Shown here: positions 33,108-42,663 of the stretch, piece by piece | Numbering within the stretch: position 1 is the first letter of the stretch | Layout of the letters: every line of letters starts with the position of its first letter | Source of the DNA: Gemmatimonas sp. | GTDB taxonomy: Bacteria; Gemmatimonadota; Gemmatimonadetes; Gemmatimonadales; Gemmatimonadaceae | Assembly: GCF_031426495.1 (NCBI RefSeq) | Contig: NZ_JANPLK010000043.1 | Span: 1 to 64,000 of the forward strand | Direction of reading: 5' to 3' | DNA length: 64,000 nucleotides | Notes under the pieces: model-generated | The model's database searches: none | What the model was told of the DNA's origin: nothing | Seen by the model: only the letters and a program-made list of their open reading frames with translations | Translations under genes and position numbers: made by a program

Positions 33108-34814
33108 TTGGCCTTACACCGATTGCCGTCCGCGTTTCGCTTCGCCGTTTCGCTCCGCACGCTGGTCGCCTTCGGCGGTGCACTGCTGGCCGGCGCTGTC
33201 GCGCGACCGCGCTCCGTACATGCGCAGACCGTGGCGGGGCTCGGGGATGACGCGATTCCCCTGCCGAAGGGGAGCAAGCGGTTCCTGATCTCGGGGCTGT
33301 GGAATGACTGGGATGCCGTGTATGCGCCGACCGCGAGTGGCGGCACGACCACGCGGCCGCTCTTCGCGTCATTGGCCACGTCGCAGGCGGGCGTGGCGAT
33401 TTTCCCCCAGCTCGTGTCCGCCGAGGCGGGCGTCCGAACGCTGACCGGCCAGTCTGCGTTCGCGCTTTCGCTTGGCGCGCTCGACGCTGCCGGCGAAGTG
33501 CGTCAGAGCATTGCCCCACTTGGTGTGAGCCTCGGACTGACGCGCCGCTTGTCGTTGCGGCTCCTCGTACCGTACGTCGAGTCGCGCGATGTGTCGCAGC
33601 TCCTGCTGAATCGCGTGGGCTCAACGGCGAATGTCGGCATAAACCCCGCGTATGCGTCGGGTACAGGCGCCGCGGCGCGTTCCGCGAACGGTGCGGTGCT
33701 GTCACAACTCGATCTGGCGCGGACGCAGCTCACCGCCGAGATCGCTCGGTGCGCATTAGGGACAGCCACCGGATGCGACGCCATCCGCGCCAACGGCGCC
33801 GCCGCGCAGTCATTGCTGATCCGCGCCGGAACAACGCGCACCACCATTGCGTCGGTGTACGGCGATGCGACGAAGGGAGGCGCGCCGGTGGTCCCGATCG
33901 ATAACGGGAGCGCACAAGCCGCGGTGCGGACCACGATCGCCACCCTGCGCTCCGAGTTCGCCGCCTTGGGGATCACCAACATCGTGGAGGGAGCCGCACC
34001 CGCTGGCGCCACGACCGTCTACGGCCCGGGCGGCATGACGCGCATCGTCAGTGACACGGCGTGGAAGCTGGGCTACACCCGACTGGGCAACACCCGTCGC
34101 GCCGGTATCGGCGACATCGACCTCACGGCGTCATACCTGTTGTTCGACAGCTTTCAGGCGGATCAAGTACGTCGATTGCTGACGCCGTCGCGCGGCGTAC
34201 GCAGTATGCTCACCGCCGGCTGGCGCTTTGGCACCGCGGGCGCTGACCGTACCGACGATCCGTTCGATGTGCCGATCGGCGAGGGCGCGAACGCGCTTCT
34301 GGTGCGCAGCACCACGGATCTCGTGCTGACGAAGGCCTTCTGGATGAGCACGACGGTACGTGCGGTCAAGCCGCTGTCCGACCAGATCGCTGTGGCGCTC
34401 CCCTTCCGAACCGACGCAAACGTCTTCGACGCATTCACCGTGGGAACGGCCACGCGATCCCTGGGCACCCGACTCGAGCTCGAGGTCGCACCGCGCGTGT
34501 CCATCGGACAGTTCTTCGGACTCTCCGCCGCCTATCTGGTTCGACGATGGGGGGCCGACCGGTACGAGGGCGGCGATCCAATGTCGAGCGCGACGCTCAT
34601 GAGCGATGTTGCGATGCCGTCGCGCACCATGCAGGCGGCCGCATTCGGCGCGAGCTTCTCGACGCTGGCGAGCTATGTGCGCGGTCGTTCCCGCTTCCCC
34701 GCCGAAGTCATTTATTCGCACACCATTCCGGTGTCGGGCTCGGGAGGGACGGTTCCGTCGGCCACCAGCGACCGGCTCGAACTTCGGATTTATACGGGCT
34801 TTCCGCGTCGCTGA
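33108..34814 (+). CDS. Putative outer-membrane beta-barrel protein
   Basis: 568 residues with a long N-terminal signal (LRTLVAFGGALLAGAVA, cleavage near VHA-QTV) and alternating polar/hydrophobic strands such as RRLSLRLLVPYVES, GTRLELEVAPRVSIG and RLELRIYTGFPRR. Conserved-looking blocks include LPKGSKRFLISGLWNDWDAVY and NTRRAGIGDIDLTASYLLFD. The only in-frame start giving the complete signal peptide is TTG 33108, so the start is uncertain. Its end overlaps the convergent recN gene by 25 bp. No family was recognised. Confidence 0.7.
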   Translation: MALHRLPSAFRFAVSLRTLVAFGGALLAGAVARPRSVHAQTVAGLGDDAIPLPKGSKRFLISGLWNDWDAVYAPTASGGTTTRPLFASLATSQAGVAIFPQLVSAEAGVRTLTGQSAFALSLGALDAAGEVRQSIAPLGVSLGLTRRLSLRLLVPYVESRDVSQLLLNRVGSTANVGINPAYASGTGAAARSANGAVLSQLDLARTQLTAEIARCALGTATGCDAIRANGAAAQSLLIRAGTTRTTIASVYGDATKGGAPVVPIDNGSAQAAVRTTIATLRSEFAALGITNIVEGAAPAGATTVYGPGGMTRIVSDTAWKLGYTRLGNTRRAGIGDIDLTASYLLFDSFQADQVRRLLTPSRGVRSMLTAGWRFGTAGADRTDDPFDVPIGEGANALLVRSTTDLVLTKAFWMSTTVRAVKPLSDQIAVALPFRTDANVFDAFTVGTATRSLGTRLELEVAPRVSIGQFFGLSAAYLVRRWGADRYEGGDPMSSATLMSDVAMPSRTMQAAAFGASFSTLASYVRGRSRFPAEVIYSHTIPVSGSGGTVPSATSDRLELRIYTGFPRR

Positions 34815-36517
34815 CGCACCGGGGCCGCGTTTGGCGACCCGTTGCTATCCTCATCCTCACCGCGCTCCAGCAGTTCCCGCGCATGTGCCCGGCTGATCTC
34901 ACGCTCGGCGTCGCCGCCCAGCATGCGCGCAATCTCGATCACGCGCGGCTCGTCGCGAACGACCGTGGTATCCGCTGTGGTGACCGTACCGATCGCGCTC
35001 TTGCGCACGACGACGTGATGATGCGCGCGAGCGGCGATCTGGGCGAGATGCGAAATGGCAAGCACCTGGTGATGCTTGGCCACCCGTCGCATGAGCGCAC
35101 CGACTTGCCACGCCACCGCGCCGCCGATGCCGGCATCCACTTCGTCGAACACCAGAGTCGGCACCTGCTGCAGGCGCGCCAGCACGGTGCTGAGCGCCAG
35201 CATCACGCGCGCAAGCTCTCCGCCCGACGCGAGACGTCCCAGCGGACGCGCCTCGCCGCCGGCATTCAGCGCGGCCACGAAGGTGACCTGCTCCGCCCCG
35301 AACGCGCCGATCTGGTCGACCGGCGTGAGCACCACCTGCAAGCGTCCCTCGGGCATACCGAGTTCGGGCAATAGCTGCGTGACCGCACGGGCGAGCTGCT
35401 GCGCGCCCGACTGCCGGCGGCGCGTCAGTTCGGCCGCGGCTTCCACCAGCGCACCTTCCGCTGCCGCGCGCGCATCCGCGATGGCGGCGAGATCGAGCGT
35501 GCCGCCGTCCACCAGATCGAGTTCGGCGCGGGCCTGCGATCCCGTATCGATCACTTCCTGCAGCGTAGGCCCGTGCTTCCGCATGAGCGACAAGAGCTGA
35601 TCACGACGCCGCTCCAGCGTGCGCAGCCGCGACGGATCGGCCTCGATCGACTCCGCATACGTTTCAAGCTCACGGACCAACTCATCGAGCGCGTAGACAG
35701 CGGCGTCGAAGCCGACCTGCCAGCGTCCGGTGTCAGGATCGATGCGCTCGAGCGAGACCAGCGCACGACGCACGCTCGCGAGACGCGTGAGCGCCGCGCG
35801 TTCATCACCGGAAATCGCGGTCGCGGCCTGCGCCGCTAGCGTCTGCAACTCTTCGGCGTGCGACAGGCGTCGGATCTCGCCATCGAGCGTCTCGTCTTCA
35901 CCGACCACCGGATTCGCGTCATCGATCTCACGCGCAACGAAACGCAGATAGTCCGCGCGTTTGGCCGCATCCTGACGGCGCACGTCAAGCTCGCGCTCGC
36001 GGGATCGCAGCGCGCCGAGTTGCGCGAATGCGTCGGCGACGCGCGCCCGAATGTCGAGCGCGCCGGTAAAGGCGTCGAGTACATCGCGTTGATGTTCAGC
36101 ATCGACCAGCTGCCGCGAGTCATGCTGTCCGAGTACGCTCACCAGCTGCGCCCCAACCTCGGCCAGCACGGCCGCGGTCACCGGTGACCCGTTGATCCAC
36201 GCGCGCGATCGCCCGTTGCTGCCGATCTCGCGCTTGAGCACCAACGTGTCCTCGTCGGCGTCGATACCACGCTCGTCGAGCATCGCCCGCAACGCTGGCA
36301 TGGATCCCGGCTCGAATACGCCCTCAACGGTTGCCTTGTCGGCACCGCTGCGAACGCGGTCGGTCGCGGCGCGCTCGCCCAGCAGCATGCCCAAGGCCCC
36401 GACGATGAGCGACTTCCCGGCGCCCGTCTCGCCCGTCAGCACGTTCAGCCCCGCCGCCAGCGGCAACGCCACCGTGTCGATCACCGCCACGTTGCGGATG
36501 CGCAGCTCGACGAGCAT
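34790..36517 (-). CDS. recN: DNA repair protein RecN
   Basis: 575-residue SMC-like ATPase for double-strand break repair. The Walker A is LTGETGAGKSLIVGAL, the central coiled coil spans about residues 165-380, and the signature/Walker B region is RLASGGELARVMLALS and PTLVFDEVDAGIGG. The ATG follows GAGG closely. It is the last gene of the rny-recN run. Confidence 0.95.
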   Translation of the reverse strand: MLVELRIRNVAVIDTVALPLAAGLNVLTGETGAGKSLIVGALGMLLGERAATDRVRSGADKATVEGVFEPGSMPALRAMLDERGIDADEDTLVLKREIGSNGRSRAWINGSPVTAAVLAEVGAQLVSVLGQHDSRQLVDAEHQRDVLDAFTGALDIRARVADAFAQLGALRSRERELDVRRQDAAKRADYLRFVAREIDDANPVVGEDETLDGEIRRLSHAEELQTLAAQAATAISGDERAALTRLASVRRALVSLERIDPDTGRWQVGFDAAVYALDELVRELETYAESIEADPSRLRTLERRRDQLLSLMRKHGPTLQEVIDTGSQARAELDLVDGGTLDLAAIADARAAAEGALVEAAAELTRRRQSGAQQLARAVTQLLPELGMPEGRLQVVLTPVDQIGAFGAEQVTFVAALNAGGEARPLGRLASGGELARVMLALSTVLARLQQVPTLVFDEVDAGIGGAVAWQVGALMRRVAKHHQVLAISHLAQIAARAHHHVVVRKSAIGTVTTADTTVVRDEPRVIEIARMLGGDAEREISRAHARELLERGEDEDSNGSPNAAPVRQRRGKPV

Positions 36518-36528
36518 GCCCTACCTCC

Positions 36529-37398
36529 TCAAATCGTCTCGCCGTCGCGCTCGGACAGTCCGCCCCACCCGAGCTTCCGGCGCAATCGCGTAAAGAACGT
36601 CGTGCCCGGAAAGCGCACAATCTGTACCGCACTGCGCGCCTTGCGGACGACCAACGTCTCACCACCGGTGAACGTAGTCCCGACCTGCCCGTCGATCGTC
36701 ACCAAAAGTTCTTCAGGCCCATCATCCGCACGCACTTTGACCTCGACATGAGGTGGCAGCACCAGCGGCCGCATGGCCAGCGTGTGCGGTGAGACCGGCG
36801 TCAGGACGATGCTTTCCACGGTCGGCACGACGATCGGCCCGCCTGCGGACAGCGAGTAGCCCGTAGAGCCGGTCGGCGTAGACACCACCAGCCCATCAGC
36901 CGAGTACGACCCAATGGCTTCGTCGTCCACGAACACCGTGAACTTCACCACGCGCGCGAAGCCGCCCTTGTGCAGGACAACGTCATTCAACGAGAGCCAG
37001 CTGCACCGTTCGACACCATCACGATCGAGCGCACACGACTCGAGCGCCATGCGCGGCTCGGAGACGAAATCCCCGGCCGCAAAGCGGCGTACGCCTGTTT
37101 CGAACTCTTCACCGCTGCACGCCGTGAGAAAGCCGAGTCGACCGAGATTGATCCCGAGAATCGGCACCGTGCGGCCGTTCAAGAATCTCGCGCCGCGCAG
37201 GAGCGTACCGTCCCCGCCGAGCGTGAAGAGCGCGTCGACCTGCTCGGGCGTCTCGAGCTTTTCCCCCTCCTCAGCAATCTCCCAGAGATCCTGTTCGAAG
37301 AGCAACGTCAGCCCGAGGTCCGGCGCGATGTCGAGCAGTGTGCCGAGGATCGCAGGAAGTCCGACGTATCCCTTGTGGCCGATGACGCCGACGCGCAT
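36529..37398 (-). CDS. nadK: NAD kinase
   Basis: 289 residues; makes NADP from NAD. The GGDGT motif is in LFTLGGDGTLLRGAR, with LNDVVLHKG and SADGLVVSTPTGSTGYSLSAGGP completing the site. The ATG at 37398 overlaps the dxs stop (TGATG). NAD kinase supplies the NADPH used by Dxr and Dxs-pathway reductases. Confidence 0.96.
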   Translation of the reverse strand: MRVGVIGHKGYVGLPAILGTLLDIAPDLGLTLLFEQDLWEIAEEGEKLETPEQVDALFTLGGDGTLLRGARFLNGRTVPILGINLGRLGFLTACSGEEFETGVRRFAAGDFVSEPRMALESCALDRDGVERCSWLSLNDVVLHKGGFARVVKFTVFVDDEAIGSYSADGLVVSTPTGSTGYSLSAGGPIVVPTVESIVLTPVSPHTLAMRPLVLPPHVEVKVRADDGPEELLVTIDGQVGTTFTGGETLVVRKARSAVQIVRFPGTTFFTRLRRKLGWGGLSERDGETI

Positions 37399-39290
37399 CA
37401 ACCGGCGAGTGCTTCGGATTCGTGCAGCGCGCGCACGCGATCCGCGATGCCAGCCGGGTCGAGTCCGAGCGACGACAGTTGCTTCTGCCGTGGCGCGGAG
37501 TAGATGATGCGATCAGGTACGCCGTGCACCGCCGTGCGAACCGTCGGTGCCTGTCGGTGAATGACCGAGCTGATGAATGCGCCGAATCCATTCACGACCG
37601 TACCCTCCTCAACCGTGAGCACGTGCGTGTGGCTGGCGAGAATCGCGTTCAACGTGACTTCATCGTACGGCTTGAGGTAGCGGCAGTTCACGACGGTCAC
37701 GTCCATGCCGTCCGCGGCCAGCAGGTCGGCGGCAGCGAGCGCCTGATTCACCATCGTACCAACGGCGAGAATCGCGACATCACGGCCATGACGTAGCACT
37801 TCCCAGGTCGCGTACGGCGTAGCGGCGATCTGCGACATCGCGCCAGGAATGTCGGGCGAGGCATCACGCGGATAGCGCAACGAAAACGGCCCATCCGTGT
37901 GGTCGACGGCAGCGCGCAGCAGTCCGAGCATCTCGGCACCGTTCTTCGGCGCGGTCACCGTCATGCCCGGAATCGTGAGCATGTACGCGATATCGTAGAG
38001 ACCCATGTGCGTCTCGCCGTCTTCGCCAACGAGTCCCGCGCGATCCATCGCGAACACCACCGGCAGCTTCTGGAGCGCCGCATCGTGAATGATGTTGTCG
38101 TAGCCGCGCTGCAGGAACGTGGAGTAGATCGTCACGATCGGACGGACGCCGCGCGTCGCGAGACCGGCCGCGAACGTGACGCCGTGTCCTTCGGCGATAC
38201 CGACATCGAAGAAGCGCTCGGGGAATGCCTTGGCAAACGGCACCGTGCCGGTACCGGTCGGCATGGCCGCGGTGATCACGGCGATGTCCTTCCGCTCGTC
38301 ACCGAGTTCGGCGAGGCCCTTACCGTAGACCGTGGTGTACGCGGGATTCGCCGTGGACACCGCCAGCTGCTTGCCGGTGGCCGGGTCGTGGCCGGGCGGC
38401 AGGGCATGCCACTTCTCCCCGTGATCGCCAGCCGGGAATCCTTTGCCCTTTTTCGTGATCACGTGCACCAGTCGCGGCGTATTCATGGCACGCACGGCCA
38501 TGAACGTTTCCAGCAATGCGTCCAGATCATGTCCGTCGATCGGGCCGAAGTAGCGGAAGCCGAGCTCTTCGAAGAGCACGCCGGGCGTCAGCAGCGACTT
38601 CACGCTTTCTTCCCACTTCCGCACCAGCGTGCTTACGCCGGCGAAGGGCGCCGGTGCGTTGTCGACGATGTCACCGATGCGCGAGCGCAAGCGGTTGTAG
38701 AGCGGGTTGCGCTGAATGCTCGTGAGATATTTGTGCATCGCGCCGACGTTCGGCGCGATCGACATCTCGTTGTCGTTGAGCACCACGATGATGTCGCGAT
38801 CCGAATGGCCGGCGTTGTTGAGGCCCTCGTAGGCCAGTCCGGAGCCCATCGAGCCGTCGCCGATAATCGCGGCCACTTTGAACTGCTCGCCAAGCACGTC
38901 GCGTCCAGCGGCCATTCCCAGCGCCGCCGAAATCGCGGTGGCGGCATGACCGGCGCCGAAGGTGTCGTATTCGCTTTCGGTGCGCTTGAGGAAGCCGGAC
39001 AATCCGCCTTCCTGTCGCAGCGACTCCATGTCCGCGTTCCGTCCGGTCAGCAACTTGTGCGGATACGCCTGATGTCCGACGTCCCACACCAGCTGATCCT
39101 TCGGAGTTTCGAAGACGGTGTGCAGCGCGATCGTCAACTCGACCACGCCGAGACCCGCGCCGATGTGGCCGCCGGTGCGTGAGCAGACGTCGATCAGGCG
39201 CTCGCGTATGTCCTGCGCGAGAGTGCGAAGCTCGTCGCGCGACAGGCCGCGCAGATCCGCGGGTGAGTTGATGCCTTCGAGAATTGACAT
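37398..39290 (-). CDS. dxs: 1-deoxy-D-xylulose-5-phosphate synthase
   Basis: 630 residues. First enzyme of the MEP pathway, TPP-dependent. The TPP motif spans GDGSMGSGLAYEGLNNAG to VLNDNEMS, with the transketolase pyrimidine domain at MPTGTGTVPFAKAFPERFFD and AGLATRGVRPIVTIYSTFLQ. The ATG at 39290 fits the family start (MSILEGINSPADLR). It sits in the common xseB-ispA-dxs order. Confidence 0.96.
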   Translation of the reverse strand: MSILEGINSPADLRGLSRDELRTLAQDIRERLIDVCSRTGGHIGAGLGVVELTIALHTVFETPKDQLVWDVGHQAYPHKLLTGRNADMESLRQEGGLSGFLKRTESEYDTFGAGHAATAISAALGMAAGRDVLGEQFKVAAIIGDGSMGSGLAYEGLNNAGHSDRDIIVVLNDNEMSIAPNVGAMHKYLTSIQRNPLYNRLRSRIGDIVDNAPAPFAGVSTLVRKWEESVKSLLTPGVLFEELGFRYFGPIDGHDLDALLETFMAVRAMNTPRLVHVITKKGKGFPAGDHGEKWHALPPGHDPATGKQLAVSTANPAYTTVYGKGLAELGDERKDIAVITAAMPTGTGTVPFAKAFPERFFDVGIAEGHGVTFAAGLATRGVRPIVTIYSTFLQRGYDNIIHDAALQKLPVVFAMDRAGLVGEDGETHMGLYDIAYMLTIPGMTVTAPKNGAEMLGLLRAAVDHTDGPFSLRYPRDASPDIPGAMSQIAATPYATWEVLRHGRDVAILAVGTMVNQALAAADLLAADGMDVTVVNCRYLKPYDEVTLNAILASHTHVLTVEEGTVVNGFGAFISSVIHRQAPTVRTAVHGVPDRIIYSAPRQKQLSSLGLDPAGIADRVRALHESEALAG

Positions 39291-39403
39291 GACGGAGTCA
39301 GGATGTGCGTCGCGGCAGACATCCGCGGCGATCAGGTACGACCAGCAGGTACGGGGAAATGCGAAACGGCAGCAATACGGACTTCTCGACCACCGGCGCC
39401 AGC

Positions 39404-40318
39404 CTACGAACGCCGTTCCACGATATAGCGAGCCAACTGATCGAGCGTGGGCGTGAGCAGCCCCTCGTCCGCCAGGCCACGACATCCTTCTTCGACCAAC
39501 GCCACAGCACGCTCAATCGCTCCATCCACACCCAGCAGGGCCGGATAGGTGCTCTTGTGCAGGGCAATGTCGCGCCCGGCCGTCTTTCCCAATTGGTCCG
39601 TTGTCGCCGTGATGTCCAGCACATCGTCGGCGATCTGAAACGCCAGACCGATGGCCGCACCGTACTGGGCGAGCGCCCGACGGCGCGACTCGGGCGCCAG
39701 CGCGGCTCTTGCCCCCAGCGTGACGGACGCCATGATCAGCGCACCCGTCTTGAGGCGGTGCACGCGCTCCAGCGCCTCGAGGGTAAGGTGCACACCTTCG
39801 GCCTCGAGATCGAGGAGCTGTCCGCCGATCATCCCCCCGGCACCAGACGCGTCCATCAGATCGCGCACGATATCGCCCGAGACGGCGTCGGAAAGTCCCA
39901 TCGCTTTCGAGGCGTGCCACGCGCTGCGCGCTGCCATCGGCACCATCGCCAATCCGGCCGCCGTCGCCACGGAAACCCCGTAGACCCGGTGCACCGTGGG
40001 CCGGCCACGCCGGACGTCATCGTCGTCCATGCACGGCAGGTCGTCGTGTACCAGCGAGTACGCGTGGACGACCTCGACCGAGGCGGCGAGATCTTTGGCA
40101 TCGCCGGCCCCGCCACAGGCGCGGTAGGCCTCCATCAGCAGGATGGCGCGTAGCCGCTTCCCTTCCCCGAGGAGCGAGTACCGGATCGCCTCGGCGGTCA
40201 GCGGCGCGATCTCGCCGAGCCAGCGTGCGCAAAATGCGTCGAGCGCCTGCTGCACCGCGGCGCGTTCGGTCGCAAACGACGGCGCCGACGTCTCGGTACT
40301 GGTTCCGACCGGCGTCAT
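39404..40318 (-). CDS. ispA: Farnesyl/geranyl diphosphate synthase (polyprenyl synthetase)
   Basis: 304 residues. The first Asp-rich motif is DDLPCMDDDD with the two-residue insertion of bacterial FPP synthases, preceded by HAYSLVH. GEGKRLRAILL and the second motif QIADDVLD are present. It makes the C15 substrate for UppS. ATG 40318 lies 4 bp after the xseB stop. Confidence 0.95.
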   Translation of the reverse strand: MTPVGTSTETSAPSFATERAAVQQALDAFCARWLGEIAPLTAEAIRYSLLGEGKRLRAILLMEAYRACGGAGDAKDLAASVEVVHAYSLVHDDLPCMDDDDVRRGRPTVHRVYGVSVATAAGLAMVPMAARSAWHASKAMGLSDAVSGDIVRDLMDASGAGGMIGGQLLDLEAEGVHLTLEALERVHRLKTGALIMASVTLGARAALAPESRRRALAQYGAAIGLAFQIADDVLDITATTDQLGKTAGRDIALHKSTYPALLGVDGAIERAVALVEEGCRGLADEGLLTPTLDQLARYIVERRS

Positions 40319-40322
40319 CGCG

Positions 40323-40535
40323 TCAGCCGCCCAGCTCGACGACCGAGAACGACCCGTCGGCCGCCTCGACCAGCTGCTGTACACGGGCATCGACCATCTT
40401 GAGCGCCTCACCCGCCGTACGCAGATGCGTGATGCCCTCCTCGAAGAGGCGAAGTGCCTGTTCGAGATCGACGTCGTTGCGTTCGAGCTCGCGCACGATC
40501 TCCTCCAGGCGGGTCAGTGACTGTTCGAAGCTCAT
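40323..40535 (-). CDS. xseB: Exonuclease VII small subunit
   Basis: 70 residues. FEQSLTRLEEIVRELERND and LEQALRLFEEGITHLRTAG are the helical XseB signature. Its ATG overlaps the xseA stop (ATGA). Confidence 0.95.
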   Translation of the reverse strand: MSFEQSLTRLEEIVRELERNDVDLEQALRLFEEGITHLRTAGEALKMVDARVQQLVEAADGSFSVVELGG

Positions 40536-41773
40536 ACGCCCTCCTCAGATGGAAATCCCGGAACCGACTCGGGGAGCGGACGCCCCGCCCCTGCGATCGC
40601 CGACACGATGCCGTCCCGCAGCCACAGGTCAAATGGGGCACCCGGCACGAACTGATCCCGTCCGCTCAAAGTAGCGCCCTCGGGCGTTCGCGCCACCGCA
40701 AACCCACGCGCTAACGTGCTCAATGGCGAGAGCGCGTTGAGCTGACCGGCGAGTGACTCCACGCGGGAACGACGGCGCTCCACGATGCGCGTCGCCGCGA
40801 GCCCCAACCGCTTCTGCACCTGTGCCAGCGCGGCGATGGCGCGCTCCTCACGCCGCCTCGCCGCCGCCGCCAGTCGACTACCGAGCGACTCGACCCGGGC
40901 GATGACTTCACGACGCGACGGAACCGCCAGCTCGGCCGCCGCCGACGGCGTTGCCGCGCGGACGTCGGCAACCAGATCACAGATCGTCACGTCCACCTCG
41001 TGGCCGACGGCCGAGACTGTGGGGATCGGACACGCCGCCAGCGCCCGCGCTACGCGCTCGTCGTTAAAGGCCCACAAATCCTCCCGTGCCCCCCCACCGC
41101 GCCCGATGATGAGCACGTCGGCGTCCTGCCACCGGCTCACGCGCTCGATCGCGGCCACCAGCGATTCCGGCGCGCCCTCGCCCTGCACCTTGGCGGCCAC
41201 GATCACGATCTCCACGTCGGCGCTGCGGGCTCGCGCGACGGTGATGATGTCGTGCATCGCCGCGCCATCGGGGCTCGTGATGACGGCGATTCGCCGCGGG
41301 AACGGCGGCAGCGCGCGCTTCCGGGCAGGATCGAGCAGGCCGTCCTTTTCGAGGCTGAGCCGGGTGCGTTCGAGCGCCTTTCGCCAGAGGCCATCCCCTT
41401 CGGCCTCGAGCGCGCGCACGGAAAATTGCAGGTCTCCACGCACGGGCCAGACCGTCATCTGGCCGTAGGCGAGCACCTGCATGCCGTCGTCGGGCGGCGC
41501 CGGAATACGCTTGGCGGCCGAACTCCAGATGACGCACTTCACCTGCGCCTCGGCATCGCGCAGGGCGAAATACCAGTGCCCGTTCCGGTGCGCCTTGAAA
41601 TCACTGACCTCACCGCGCACCCACAATGGCGGGAAGGCGCCCTCGATCAGATCCTTGGCTGCACTGGTCAGCGTGTGCACGGCAATTGCCGACTCCGGCG
41701 CGCTTCCCGGTGCCTCGTCGGAGGGCACCGGTGGACCGTAACTCTGATATCCGCTCGTGCGGCGCCCGGCCAC
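40532..41773 (-). CDS. xseA: Exonuclease VII large subunit
   Basis: 413 residues with an N-terminal OB fold (LWVRGEVSDFKAHRNGHWYF) and the catalytic domain (RIAVITSPDGAAMHDI, IGRGGGAREDLWAFND, SAVGHEVDVTICDLVADVRA). It starts with GTG, 5 bp after the folD stop. Confidence 0.96.
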   Translation of the reverse strand: MAGRRTSGYQSYGPPVPSDEAPGSAPESAIAVHTLTSAAKDLIEGAFPPLWVRGEVSDFKAHRNGHWYFALRDAEAQVKCVIWSSAAKRIPAPPDDGMQVLAYGQMTVWPVRGDLQFSVRALEAEGDGLWRKALERTRLSLEKDGLLDPARKRALPPFPRRIAVITSPDGAAMHDIITVARARSADVEIVIVAAKVQGEGAPESLVAAIERVSRWQDADVLIIGRGGGAREDLWAFNDERVARALAACPIPTVSAVGHEVDVTICDLVADVRAATPSAAAELAVPSRREVIARVESLGSRLAAAARRREERAIAALAQVQKRLGLAATRIVERRRSRVESLAGQLNALSPLSTLARGFAVARTPEGATLSGRDQFVPGAPFDLWLRDGIVSAIAGAGRPLPESVPGFPSEEGV

Positions 41774-41778
41774 GAGAC

Positions 41779-42663
41779 TCAGCTCACCGTGCGTTCGGCC
41801 GCACGCACGGTGTTGCGGAGCAACATCGCGATGGTCATCGGCCCGACACCACCGGGAACGGGCGTGATCCGCGACGCGACTTCTACGGCGCTCGCGAAAT
41901 GCACGTCACCGCACAAGCGACTGCCCTTGGCGCGCGTGGCATCGGGCACGCTGTTCATGCCGACGTCGATCACCACCGCGCCGGGCTTGATCATGTCCCC
42001 CCTGATCATTTCAGCGCGGCCGGCCGCCACGATCAAGATGTCGGCGCGACGCGTGTGCGATGCCAAGTCTTTCGTGCGGCTGTGACAGACCGTGACCGTG
42101 GCGTCACCACCGGCCCGCGCCTGCACCAACAGCGCAGCCATCGGCTTCCCGACGATGTTGCTGCGACCGACCACCACCACTTCGGCGCCGCGCGTCTGCA
42201 CGCCGCTGCGCAGTAACAGCTCGATCACACCCGCCGGGGTGCAGGACACGAAGCCGTCGGTGTGTCCAATCAGCAGCTTGCCGACGTTCTCCGGGTGGAA
42301 GCCATCGACATCCTTGTCGGGACGGATATGCCGGATCACCGTATCGGGATCGATGTGCTTCGGCAGGGGCATCTGCACGAGAATCCCGTGCACCGCCTCG
42401 TCCGCGTTCAACTGCGCCACGAGCGCGAGCAAGGCGTCCTGCGTCGTGTCAGCCGGGAGACGAATGGTGCCTCCCGTCATGCCGGCCTCGCGAGACGCCT
42501 TCTCCTTGGCTCCCACATAAGTCGCGCTGGCCATGTCGTCGCCAACAAGGACCACGGTGAGCCCGGGCACCACCCCATGCGCGCGCAACGCGACCACGTC
42601 GCGCGCCACATCGGCGCGCACGTTCGCCGCAATCGCTTTGCCGTCGATCAGTTCAGCGGGCAA
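41779..42663 (-). CDS. folD: Methylenetetrahydrofolate dehydrogenase/cyclohydrolase
   Basis: 294 residues. Interconverts folate one-carbon forms. YVGAKEKASREAGM, VDGFHPENVGKL, VVGRSNIVGKPMAALL and PVPGGVGPMTIAML are all diagnostic. The start is TTG 42663, overlapping the rny stop; GGCGG about 7 nt upstream gives a ribosome-binding site. Confidence 0.95.
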   Translation of the reverse strand: MPAELIDGKAIAANVRADVARDVVALRAHGVVPGLTVVLVGDDMASATYVGAKEKASREAGMTGGTIRLPADTTQDALLALVAQLNADEAVHGILVQMPLPKHIDPDTVIRHIRPDKDVDGFHPENVGKLLIGHTDGFVSCTPAGVIELLLRSGVQTRGAEVVVVGRSNIVGKPMAALLVQARAGGDATVTVCHSRTKDLASHTRRADILIVAAGRAEMIRGDMIKPGAVVIDVGMNSVPDATRAKGSRLCGDVHFASAVEVASRITPVPGGVGPMTIAMLLRNTVRAAERTVS

